NCBI GenBank assembly: GCA_001600415.1
Contig: BCJX01000010.1
Span: 220,868 to 284,867 of the forward strand
Direction of reading: 5' to 3'
DNA length: 64,000 nucleotides
Origin: Pascua guehoae
Lineage: Eukaryota; Basidiomycota; Tremellomycetes; Trichosporonales; Trichosporonaceae
This document shows positions 21,690 through 32,239 of the stretch, one piece after another. The position numbers and the translations under genes were made by a program. The notes under the pieces are model-generated. The model saw nothing but the letters and a program-made list of their open reading frames with translations. It was not told the DNA's origin and did not search any database. The number at the start of each line of letters is the position of its first letter. The stretch's first letter is position 1.

Positions 21690-24301
21690 ATGGGGCAAAA
21701 CGCATCGACGCATGCGGCGGGTGGCAGTCCACCCCCCGCTGAACTCCCACCGCCGCCAAACCAAAAGCCGCCCCGGCCACCCTCTCCGCAGGTGCCGCAG
21801 ACGCCCTTGCTCCTGCCGTATGCGGGCCACCTGAGCCCGCAAAATCCTCACGCCCTCAGCCATCCCCAAGTGCACGACTACAGCAAAGAGGTTGTCACAG
21901 CACTCATTCTCGACAGCCAGCTCGCGCCGTTCTATCGTGGTCTCGACGACTTTGAGGAAGACTGGGTCGAAGGCGATGTTATCCGTGTCCTCGACGAGGT
22001 GCGCAGCAAGGACCTCGAGGAAGATGTCGACAACTCGCACACTCGCAGGCTCAAGGCGTGGCGCGACGCCCACAAACCATGGGGTAGCACCCAGGAGAGG
22101 AAGGAACGTACGAGGAGAGAAGGCAAGGCGTACCTCGGCGCCATAGAGTGTCCCATCTGCTTCCTTGTGAGTCTTGCAACCTACACGCCCAGCGGTATCT
22201 CGTGTGCTCGTGCTTGACCGCTCCGTGGTCACGCACGCACACTACTCGACAGGGGAAATATGCCTCGCTGCTTCAACCGACGATCGCTAACGCGGTCCAG
22301 AACTATCCGCCCAACATCAACACGTCCCGCTGTTGCCAGCAACCACTGTGCACCGAGTGTTTCGTGCAGATCAAACGAGGCGATGCGACAACCACGCACC
22401 TCGAGTCTGAGCCCGCATGCTGTCCGTACTGCGTCGAATCCGACTTTGGTGTCATTTATGAGCGTCCAACGGTCCCCCCACCGACGCCAATGGGCGGCGT
22501 GTTGGTCGGCTCACCAAATGCCCTCGCCACTTCCCCCGATGCGGCGGCCAGCGGATTTTCGGCCCTCTCGCTTGGGGACGCTGGCTCGCCCTCGGCCACA
22601 CCACCAGGGTGGCCTACGCCAAGTGCAACACCCAAGCCAGAGACGACGCGTCGCAAGAGTGTCAGCTCCAAGGCCAAAGAGGTCATCACCATCGACCAAA
22701 TACGGCCGGACTGGGAGGCAAAGCTCAACGCGGTCAAGGCTGCGGCTGCGCGTCGTGCGTCGAGGAGGATTGTCATGCGGCAAGTAAGTTTGCCCTGCCA
22801 AGCCAGATCTGGGCGTACCACACGTCCTCTTTCCTCATCAATACATCGCACAGCACGCTTCTTCCTGACGTCACGCACATACTCACATGTACAGGTCGGT
22901 GACCGCCTGATCCCCGTTGGCTACACGTCGTCGCGCGCAGGGCAGGCGGACTTTTCCATGTCGATTCCCCCAGAGGAAGGCGGTGGTAGACACCGTCGAC
23001 GCACGCGAGAGCGTGAGCAACAGATGGAGGAGGTGAGCCAGCGCACTCTCCGTGAACGCCGCTCACCTCAGCTAATGATCATGGAGGCGATGAGACTGTC
23101 GCTTCTCGACCACGAAGAGCACCAGCGCAAGGTCAACGAAGAGAGGAAGAAGAAGGACGCTGAGCGTGGAGGCGGCGGCGGCGGCGGCGCTGCCACGGCG
23201 GGAGGCCCTGTGCCTTCCAGCTCGGCTGCTGCCGCTGGGCCTTCAACGACGACGGCGTCTGGAACCGCCCCCACGCCACCCCAGCGTCAGAGGACCAACC
23301 CCTCGTCGGAGTCGTCGTCGCGCCGTTCGTCGGGTGCCGCGAACACGCTTGCGTCATGGCGCGCAGCGTCTGAGAATGGTGGCGGTGGACGCGCACAGGC
23401 TGCAGCGTCCAAGCTCCTCAACAAGATTACTGTCAACCGCTCGCGTGCAAACTCAAAGAGCAGCGTGCACTTTGCGCCGTCCCCTGGCGCTGTCGGCTCG
23501 CCAGGTACACCGCCGAGTGGCACCTCGTCTACCGGCCCCCCTTCGATTATAGCGCCAACTGCCATTGGTGGTGCATCTGGCTCTCGCGCGCGCTCGTTGT
23601 CGACGCCCAGTCCCAACCCCATGACTGCAGAGCACCAGCCGTCGCCGCTTGGCGTAGCCGCCCCCACGACGCGCCGCAGCCTCGATGTAACGCCGCGCGT
23701 TCTCGCTGACGTGCTCGACAACTCGCCCGCTCTTCCAGACAATGGCAACGGTCGCGTGCAGACGCCGGTATTTTCCGTCTCACCTCCAGAGTCGCTTCCG
23801 TCCAACTCGCCGCGAGGCACGCCGGGCTCTGCGGCACGCACGCCGAGTTCGTTATCTCTCGGTGAAGGCTCCCAGGGACAGTACGTCAGCACCGAGGAGA
23901 GCGCTGGGAGTGCTTCTCCTGCTGCTGTTGCTGAGGGCGTATCGGGTCTGTCGGAGGCACAGTCTCAGGTGCCCCTGATGGCCAGCACCTCGGCCCTGGC
24001 CATCACCACCCAGGGCAGCACCAGCAGCTTAAACGCACCCCAGGCTGCTGGCTACCAGCCGCTCGAATCGCCTGTCGACGTTGACAGTACCTCGGCGTCG
24101 GCGTACCTCACTATGCCGGGCCAGCCGAGGTCGTCCAGCGACCTCATCGACCTCACGACGCCTGTGGCGGAGCGTCCCACTGTCACACACGCGACCGCAG
24201 CAAGGGCTGGACCCGGTCCGGCCGACCGGACCGCCGCTGAGTCGATCATCGCGGCTGGCATTGCAGACGCGACAGGAGACGAACCGCCACGCCGCCTGTG
24301 A
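21690..24301 (+). CDS. SIP5: SIP5-family zinc-binding protein
   Basis: Fungal SIP5 (first found as a Snf1-interacting protein) carries a RING-like zinc module; biochemical role poorly known. Exons 21690-22166, 22301-22783 and 22895-24301 encode 788 residues. MGQNAST could be an N-myristoylation start (Met-Gly). A conserved block YSKEVVTALILDSQLAPFYR leads to the zinc module, which is split by intron 1: IECPICFL | NYPPNINTSRCCQQPLCTEC and later CCPYC. The C-terminal half is a Ser/Pro/Thr-rich disordered tail. Intron 2 (111 nt, multiple of three, no stop) could be retained and still keep the reading frame; I spliced it because of the clean GTAAGT...ACAG ends. Confidence 0.9.
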
Positions 24302-25574
24302 GAGGATCGCCCCGCCAGCAAGAGCTAGGACTGTCGTGGCGCAAACACGAGCGGCCATTGCCTGTCTCGGCGGGTGTCATTACATCGCACTTTTATCCAC
24401 TCCAATCTGTCACGGCTATCCGACGGACTCTGATCTCGACACTGGATTTTACTCGTTTCAGGTCATATCCGCACTTGGCCTTTTACCTCAATGTCCATCC
24501 ACAGATGGAACCATATCAGCAGATCCGCAATCTGCATACCGGCCCGTTGGCTTGGTTCCTGTGCGATTGATATCCCACCCGGTCAGCGTTCATCAGGCAT
24601 ACATGTTTGCGGCCTCATCTGCCACACCCTTCATCTCCGCGCTGGACTTCTTGCGGCGCATCTTTCCGCCCGTTGTACTGTAGACTATGCACGGTTTGTT
24701 ACCCCACGTGAGGCAGGAGGATGGAAACCCTGCCTGAGCGGCTTGTGGCATTACCACGTGAAACATGGCAGCCTCATTTACCATACCCATCACACTCCCC
24801 ACCTTCGTCACGCCTCATTCACATCTCATGTACACCTCATGTACGCTCACCTCATTCGCTTCGTCTCGTCACCACTTGCTTCACCCCGTGTGTGAACACA
24901 CGCTATGTTCCCACTTGGCTCCGCGCCCCTTCCTCGCTGCTTCCTGACCGTACCCGCTTGTCCCAGCTTGGTGCCGTGTGTCTGCTACCGCCTTCCTTCC
25001 CAGCACCTTCGCTCCCATCACCTTCCCTCCCACCCGTTTCCCTTCCCTCTCTGCCTTCCCCCCTGTCTCCATCCTTCCTTTCCACACTTCCCACTCTCCC
25101 CCATTCTTAACTCTTCACACTTTCTCTTCTTTCCATTCACTCTTCACACTATGTCCAATCCCTCTCCACATCTCCATCCCAGTCTCCCATCCTCCATCCA
25201 CTACACACGTCCTCACATCTATTGTCCCCCACACCTGTAGCACCTCTGCGACTGCTCTTCATCCTCTTCGCACCTACAGCATCCCCCTCCATCTTGTACT
25301 TTGTCACACTTCCATATCACCACATCCCTCAACCTACATATCGCTAGCAACCTTTCACTTTCTCCGCATCCCACACTCGCCCACCCCACTCCGCCTCCCT
25401 CCCTCGTCCTTACTGCTCCCTCCCTCTCGACGTCCCACTCACACCTGCTTCCATACACTTTCCACTCGCCTCCCACACACGTCCCACACGCCTCCCGTTC
25501 CGCCTTGCTTCCCTCCCGCCACGCCCTTCCCACCCTTCCTCCCAACCAAACTCCAGACCCACCTTGCCCTTACA
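24302..25574. promoter_or_regulatory. Long G-poor pyrimidine-rich region before the Myb-like gene
   Basis: 1.27 kb without a gene. From about 24780 to 25570 the plus strand is nearly devoid of G and consists of C, T and A, with runs such as CTTCCCTCC. This is the longest such stretch in the window and ends just before the start at 25575. Confidence 0.5.
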
Positions 25575-26737
25575 ATGCCGCGCACTACCAAACCCCCGCG
25601 CGCGACCACCACGCCATACGACCGCAAACCCTCGCTGAGTCCGATCCCCTCGGTCGACTCGTCCACCACCTCCAAACCCAAGACCAAGGCCAAGGCCAAA
25701 CGCACCAAAGTCAAGGTCAAGGACGAGGACGGCAACTCACCATCGCCGGGTCCGTCCACTGGCGGGTACGACCGTCCCGTGCTCGTCAAGGAGATTGCAA
25801 AGGTGAGGGATGTGGTGCGCCGTGCAGGATCTCTTGTGGAGGTTATTGGGCATGGGAGCGTACCGGAGGGCACCTATAGGCTGGGCTGTGGTACGACTTT
25901 TCAAACCCAGCACGCGCTCTGCGGTGGCCTCTTGGTCCGTTCATATCCCGTCTGCACTCTCGGTCTTCCTCATATTGCCTCATCTTTCCTTCCTCGTCTA
26001 TCCTCCCCCTTCCTTTCCCTTCCTCACCTTCTCTTCGTCCGTCCTTCCTCCATTCCCTTCCTCTCTCCTCCCCTCCCGTCCCACCTTGATCACGTTCTCG
26101 CTCCCTTTCACTTCCATCCTTTCCTTCCTCTGTCACCGCTGCCCCCCCCACCCTCCTCTCCCCTCCGAGCCCATCCCTAACGCCAGTTCACAAGTCCCAA
26201 TTACGAATCACTCGGCGCCGACGTTGGCAAGACAGCCATCCGTGAGTCTGCGCTAGTCTGATCAGTCACCCCGTGCACCAACCATGGCACGCGCTGATGC
26301 CAGAATGCCGCGACACATGGCGCAAGACTGTCTTCAAGGCCCTCCTCGAGCGGCGCGCGTGGTCGGCCTCTGGCCCCGGGTGGGACACGGCGATGAAGCT
26401 CCATCTCGTCCGTGCAGTATTTTCTGTGAGCCCCACAGACTCTTTCTCCTCATCGCACTGGTGGCCACAGCTAATCCCAGTCTGCCAAGCCCGATTGGAA
26501 CGAGGTCGCACGCGTGTGCCCCGGCAAGACGCCGACGCGTGAGTGCAGCGAGTATGAGCAGTATTGTGCAGGATGTAGCGGCCGAGGTGCGGGAGCTGTC
26601 TTGGATAACTCACCTCACGCCGCTCATTCCAGCACTGCCCGAGGGCCCGTATAGATGGCACCGCTGACACTCCAGAGGTCCACGACGTGTGGCGCAAGGT
26701 CATTTACCCCAAGCTCCTGCGCGGGGAGAGTCTGTAG
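25575..26737 (+). CDS. Two-repeat Myb/SANT-like DNA-binding protein
   Basis: Exons 25575-25802, 26187-26241, 26304-26425, 26481-26538 and 26676-26737 give 174 residues, all phases agreeing. After a basic Lys/Thr/Pro-rich N-terminus (KPKTKAKAKRTKVKVK) there are two Myb-like repeats. Repeat 1: YDRPVLVKEIAK, FTSPNYESLGADVGKTAIQC and RDTWRKTVFKALL. Repeat 2: WDTAMKLHLVRAVFSS, AKPDWNEVARVCPGKTPTQ and VHDVWRKVIYPKLL. Each has the Trp/aromatic-spaced three helices, with the recognition helix QCRDTWRK or QVHDVWRK. Probably nuclear and DNA-binding; target unknown. Intron 1 is 384 nt and G-poor. A degraded copy of its last intron and exon follows at 26801-27000. Confidence 0.75.
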
Positions 26738-26800
26738 CGTAGTAGACTGGGCGTGGAGGAGCCGAGCTGTGTAGTGGAAGTGAGAGCAAGGCGCTGATAC

Positions 26801-27000
26801 GTGAGTGAGCTCACAATGAGTGCAGAAAGTGTTTGAAGTGTTCGGCAGGATGCAGCGGCCGAGGTGTAGGTAGTTGATGACGAATCACCTCACGAGCTCA
26901 TCCCAGCAATGCTCAAGGACCCACGTAGGTGGCACGCTGACACTCCAGAGGTCCACGACGTGTAGCGCAAGGACGCCTATCCCAAGCTCCGGCACTGCCA
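26801..27000 (+). pseudogene. Decayed duplicate of the Myb-like gene's last intron and exon
   Basis: This stretch aligns by eye with 26539-26737 along its length: GTGAGTG start, CAGGATG-AGCGGCCGAGGTG, ATCACCTCACG, CATCCCAGCA, then GCTGACACTCCAG and GGTCCACGACGTGT. The Trp codon of the recognition helix (VHDVW) is TAG here, and indels break the frame, so it cannot encode the repeat. Local tandem duplication followed by decay is the simplest explanation. Confidence 0.75.
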
Positions 27001-27392
27001 GCCCATCCAGTGTTCGTGGGGACCAAGGTCATGTGCAGGATGGAGAGGAATGGAGGCAGAGTTCATGGCAGTGTTAGGGATAGGCGCAGGTGTTAAGTGC
27101 TGGTTCAGAGAAGGTGAAAACGCACGTCAAGATACGACGAAGATACGACCCAGAGGAGACAAGAAGTAACGATACTGTGGACATGCAATGCTTTGCTATA
27201 CAACTCTCCCCCATCTTCCAGGCATCGTGACCACGGAAGTTGTGCTGAACCTCTCCAACCCCCTCCCGTTCTGGGGCCTAACTCCGCCCCGCCGCTCTTC
27301 TTCGCCACGTTATCCCGGACGTTCCCCTCCCGCTGCCTCCTCTTCCCTCGTCCTCCCTCGTCCTCCATCCCCCCACCCCCCTCGTACCTACC
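27001..27392. other. Intergenic, no gene seen
   Basis: About 390 bp between the decayed Myb exon and the 3' end of the hydrolase gene; the stretch 27290-27400 is C/T-rich. Confidence 0.4.
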
Positions 27393-28797
27393 CTACTCGC
27401 CCGAAATCCACGCCACCACCGCGCGCCTCAATGCCTCCGCATCCTCGCCCCTGGTGTAAAAGTGCCCACACCCCTCAATCTCGACCCGGACCACATGTCG
27501 ATTCTCGCCCAGGGCGCGCAGGGTAGCGACGCCCGTAAAGTCGTCCTCTGTTCCGTAGACGTGCCAGAGGGCTCTTGGGTCGGGCCCACTAGCGGGCTGG
27601 TGTGTGGCACTGGTGGAATTTGAGGCCGAATCCGTCGTACTGGCAGCGGGCTTGCCCCCAGCCCCGCTGCTCTTTTCCGCCTCCGCGCCGCCTACCGCTG
27701 CACCCGTACCCGCTTGGGCGTCTGCCCAGGCCAGCGCGGCCGCGAGACCAGCCGCAAACGTCGGCCCGCGGACGGCGGTGAGGAGCTTGAACATTGTGGG
27801 TGCGGGGGAGATGAGCATTCTGCGGCGGAGCGTGCCGAATGTGGGCGCGGGGGCGAGGAGGGCGGAGTTGTTGCCGTACGAGTAGCCCTGGGGAGTGAGA
27901 ATAGCGAGTTGGGGTATATTAAAGGGGTTAGGAGGGGTGGCAGGGCGAGCGTCGGTGGAAGTCGGGCGTTGTGTACAGGAGGGGTGGGAGGTGATGAGCG
28001 AAGCGATGAGGGGTTGTTGAAGCGACAAGAGACGAGTCGGGATATTGACCACGTCGGATCGGATACGCAGCAGTGTCGAATGTAGCCCCCGCAACGTCGT
28101 AACGATCACGGTCAGCAGCCCCGCCTCACCGCCCAACGCCCAACCCACTCACGACGCGATACACCTCGCGCGCACCCACGAGCTCGACGACGGCCCGCTC
28201 GACGGCCGCATAGTCGGCTGGGTCGCTCCCAAAGCCGAAACCGGGCACGGGCTGGGACCCGCCCGAGCGCCCGATCCCCCGCGCGTTGTATGTCGCGATT
28301 GCGATGGGGGCCGGGAGGAGCGCGGCGGGAATGTGTGTGGATATGACTCTGGGTGTGAGCGGGTGTGCGTGCGGTCATGTGGGGTATGGAGGACACTGGG
28401 GGACGGAGTGGGGGCGCCGGCGCTTGCGAGTGGTGGCCAACAGAGCGCCGGGGACACGCGAGCGGGTTGGACGTGCTCGATACGCGCATGCAATGTGGTA
28501 TGCACTGCACGCCACGCGCCACTTTCCTGCCCATCCCCCCCGCCCCGACCTTGCCACTCACGGAAACATCATATTGCCACCCAGCCGCCCCCACGGATGC
28601 GCGACCGTCACGACCTTGACCACGCCGAGGTCCCTCAGTACCCCGCGCTGCGCGGCCGTGAGGTCCGCGAGCGGCGTGGGCTCCGAGCTGGAAGAGGTCA
28701 CGAGCGGGAGGGCGGGGTTGGGGGAGAGGTAGATCCGGGCTTCGAGGGGGACGTCGGGGGTTGACGAGGGGAGGAGGAGGTGGAGGTTGGGGAGCAT
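27393..28797 (-). CDS. Alpha/beta hydrolase fold protein
   Basis: Exons 28797-28562, 28348-28153 and 27887-27393 encode 308 residues. The fold reads VVTVAHPWGRLGGNM (HP-x-G oxyanion-type strand), IAIATYNARGIGRSGG, then the nucleophile elbow GYSYG placed directly after the second intron, followed by MLISPAP. The acid strand LWHVYGTEDDFTG and the catalytic histidine in GCGHFYT are present, so the triad looks complete. An Ala/Gly/Ser-rich insert of about 45 residues separates the cap from the acid strand. Substrate unknown; size and motifs fit small esterase-like enzymes of the YsdA/dienelactone-like type only loosely. A 12-bp minisatellite lies just upstream. Divergent from RFT1. Confidence 0.85.
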
Positions 28798-28838
28798 GGC
28801 GGCCTGCCGATTCTGGGCGTGGTGCTGGTGTTGATGCT

Positions 28839-28885
28839 CGTGCTGGTGTGCGTGCTGGTGTGCGTGCTGGTGTGCGTGCTAGTGT
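28839..28885. repeat. 12-bp minisatellite
   Basis: About 3.7 tandem copies of CGTGCTGGTGTG, located 40-90 bp upstream of the hydrolase start codon on the opposite strand. It lies in the divergent hydrolase/RFT1 promoter. Confidence 0.8.
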
Positions 28886-29103
28886 CCCAGATGAACGCAG
28901 AGTCGCAAGCGATTGCGTGTGAGTGAGAAACAAATAACAACCGTCGTTGCTACTGCGTCCACTTGACCACTCGGCCACTTGGCCACCGGTTCACCATCCA
29001 AGCTCAGGCACGGATCCGATCGATACAGGCCAACCGGTGACGTCGATCCGAAATGTTGTTGCATCCTCCACGTCGGCCACCACCACACCACCATCTACAA
29101 TCC
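28886..29103. promoter_or_regulatory. Divergent promoter hydrolase / RFT1 (remaining part)
   Basis: The two start codons are 306 bp apart (28797 and 29104); this is the part not covered by the minisatellite. No clear TATA box. Confidence 0.4.
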
Positions 29104-32100
29104 ATGGCGACCCAGGACGGAACCGGCCTGCGCGCCAGGGGCGAGCACGGGATGCGCGCGGGGACGGACATTGGGAGCGAGGGATCGGGGCGTGCGGCGG
29201 AGACGGGGACGGGGACCGACGCGCCGACGACGAAGGACGGGGGCGCGAGTCCGAGTGCGCGTGAGGCAGATGGGACTTGGGCACAACCATCGCACTCTAC
29301 CTCTTCACCTCTGCCGCCTTTGACACCTTCGGCTTCGACGCCTTCGGCACCTTCAGCTTCGACGCCGTCGGCCTCGGCGCCGTCGGCGCCCTCAGCACTC
29401 AAGACGGGCCGCGCACTCATCCTCCTCCAGGTCCTCAGCCGGGGCGTGACGTTTGCGCTCAACCAGGCGCTCGTGCGCCTCGCGCCGCCCGCGGTATTCG
29501 GCACGGCTGCGATCCAGTTTGATCTCGTGGCCGCGACCATCCTGTTTCTGTCCCGCGAAGGTGTGCGGAATGCGCTGTTGCGCGGGGACCAGGCCCCGGG
29601 TGGAGCGGACTCGGGGTCGGGGTCGGGGGAGAAGTCTGGTGCGCCCGTACGGGAGTCGGCGCCGACCTCAACCTCGACCTCGACCCCGACCCCCTCCCCC
29701 ATCTCCCCGCTCGCCGCCCTCCCCCTCCGCCTCGGCCTCTTGATCGCCGCGGCCACCGCCTCACTCTACCTCTCCACCGCGCCCCCCTCCACGACGTCCC
29801 AGGCAAACTTCCACGCCGCCCTGGCGCTCTACGTCGCCGCGTCCCTCGTCGAGCTCGCCATTGAGCCGCTGTACATTGCCACGCTCCGTGCGGGGCGCCT
29901 GCGCACCCGCGTCGCCGCCGAGGGCGGGCAGGCCATCGCCCGCGCCGTCGTCGCGTTTGCGTGCCTCATGCTCGCGCCCCATCATGCGTTGCTCGGCTTT
30001 GCCGCGGGGCACTTTGCGGGCGCGCTGTGGCTGGCGCGGTGTTATGTGGGGGACTGGGGGGTGGGGGTCGTGCCTGCGCTGCTGTGGCCGGAGCGGTGGC
30101 TGTCGTCGGCAGCGGGAGATGAGACGACGCCGCCCACGACCGGCCCCGCGGCGGCGACACGGTCCCTTGCGTGGGCGAATACCCGCCAGAGCGTCGTCAA
30201 GCACGTCCTCACCGAGGCGGATCGGATTGCGGTTGGTCGCATTAGTCCGCTTGGTGACCAGGGCGGGTATGCCGTGGCTATCAACTATGGTGCGTAGGTG
30301 TGGAGGAATCGTTATCTGTGGCATGGCTCTGCTGGCGATGGGACAGCCTGGTCCGGCGGTGCGAACGGTGGCTGAGGACGGAGGGCGTTGTGCTGGTGAT
30401 GAGCGGCTTGGACTGGACGGGTGGCACCAATAGAGACCGAGGCCGAGACGGCGCTGTGACAAGGCATCTCTGGCCGGTGTGGAACTGGGGTCCTAATGCG
30501 TTCTGACACTGGTGAGGAACTTGGTCCTCATCCCCCGCCTCTGAGACTACAGCACCAGAGAAGCTTTGGAGGGTGGCGGGAGACTCGGCCGCCATGTGAA
30601 ACTGAGGGTGGGCGGCGTTGCCGCAAGTCTGTGGTGTCGGGGCGTGGGGATGACCGAACGGGGTTGGTTACCGAAGGCCCAGGCGAAGGTGTTGGGCAGG
30701 AGGTGCATACGCCGCATTTCTGTTCAAGCTGCATGTCCGACATGGCCGTCATGCCGGAAACGCTTGAAGAAGTGGGCGTCTGCTCCGCATCCATACAAGG
30801 CAGGCTGGTATCTCTGCCGGAGACGCGCCTGTACAACGCTGCCTCCCGACGCTGGTGTGCCGTGCTGGCCGTGCTGGCCGTGTTCTTAGCTTGGCACCGT
30901 GCTGGAAGCGTCCTCTTACGATAGCGGCTATGTGCGACGGCATTGTCGCTTCTTCGGCTGTGCTCTCTTCCTCTGAAGCATGGAACGGCCGTCGTTGCCT
31001 TCTTTGGCTGCGCCACATGCTGTGAAGGTCGACCGTGGCAGCTTGGCTTCCCACCAGATTGTGCTCCCTTCTGTCTGTACTCTGGCTCAGCCGCTCATCT
31101 CTGAACACCCCCGTGGATTCTCATCTTTCCGACCTCACTTGGGTTCTCGTCTCATCTCTCTTCGATTCCTCCCATGTTGCTCTCCCTCGCGTCTCGTCGC
31201 TAACTCCAGGCTCCCTTGTCGCGCGCATCATCTTCCAGCCCGTCGAAGAGACACTGCTGCTTCACTGGTCCCGTTCTCTCTCATCGCCGTCGACATTGCC
31301 CCTCCTCACCCTCGCACTGCGACTATCACTCTACCTCGCACTCATCCTTCCCGTCTTCCTCCCTCCCCTGCTTCCACAGATCCTCCCCCTCCTCCTGCCG
31401 CGACGGTACCTCGCGCATACAAACGCGGCGAGCACGCTCCAGACCTACCTCGCGTGCTACCTCCCGCTCCTGAGCCTGAATGGCATTCTCGAGTCTTTCC
31501 ACACCGCGAGCGCACAGCCCGCCGAGGTTGCACGCCAGGCAAAGTACATGGTGGCGAGCAGTGCTGCATTTGTCGTGTCCCTCTTTGTGCTTACCCGTGG
31601 CAGCAGCGGAGGGGGCACGCTCGCGTCTGCATTGTCGGTGACGACGGAGCAGGCGCTGATCTACGCATCATGCGCGGCTATGCTCGTTCGCATCGGCTAT
31701 GCCTTTGTCCACGCCCGCACAGTCGCTCGCAGGGTGGCCCCCACCAACGGCAGTCCGCTCTCCCTCGCACAGATCCTCCCACGAGCGTCTGTGCGCGCGG
31801 CTGTTGTTGCCTCGGGGGCTGCGCTATGGTTCGCCTCTGCACGCCTCGGCAAAGACGCTTCGCTGCGTGACCGCGCCCTCCTCGTCCTTGGCGGTGCGGC
31901 TGCGGGTCTGGCTGTCCTTGGCACAATGTGAGTAGTAGCGCATGAGTGGCCGCTGTTACAATTCAAAGCAAACCCCGGTGCAGCCGCTCGAAACGGTGGC
32001 TTGTGGGGGTCAAAGGAGATACGGTTGTGCGGTGGCGTCGGGTGGCGCATTTGGTCGGGTGTCTCGGGACGCAACGCCGCCAAACTCTTGTTCTGCCTTG

Positions 32101-32239
32101 TTTTCCCATGATCGGTCATGACGCATGACGCGGCGTGTGATCGCCCTCATGTCCATGTTTCGTTTTGCTGACGGACAGTTATGCCGCCGAGGCACGGGAT
32201 GTGCGCAATGTCGGGCGTGCGCTCAGCAAGCAGGCATGA
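29104..32239 (+). CDS. RFT1: RFT1, ER dolichol-oligosaccharide translocation protein
   Basis: Multi-pass ER membrane protein of the MATE/MOP-like superfamily required for N-glycosylation at the Man5GlcNAc2-dolichol step. Exons 29104-30289, 31210-31927 and 32179-32239 encode 654 residues. After an unusually long, Ser/Thr/Pro-rich N-terminus (about 95 residues) the conserved core starts at LLQVLSRGVTFALNQALVRL and FGTAAIQFDLVAATILFLSR. The intron-1 junction joins YAVAINYG to SLVARIIFQPVEETLLLHW exactly at the family's conserved segment, so the 920-nt intron is secure despite its length. The apparent stop at 31929 lies in a GTGAGT donor; the last exon adds YAAEARDVRNVGRALSKQA. Hydrophobic segments fill the second half. 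A Gly/Ser/Thr linker near 29600-29690 separates membrane segments. Confidence 0.92.
30290..31209 (+). other. 920-nt intron of RFT1
   Basis: Starts GTGCGT and ends CTAACTCCAG, an ideal branch and acceptor. Its last 170 nt are C/T-rich and G-poor. I see no convincing exon or gene inside, on either strand. Confidence 0.75.

Noticed and set aside
30390..30510. Possible box C/D snoRNA in the RFT1 intron (GTGATGA at about 30396, CTGA at about 30504)
   Set aside because: The flanking terminal stem pairs poorly and no guide complementarity could be shown by eye.
30496..31016. Open frames on both strands inside the RFT1 intron
   Set aside because: No domain, signal or splice support; compositions look random.
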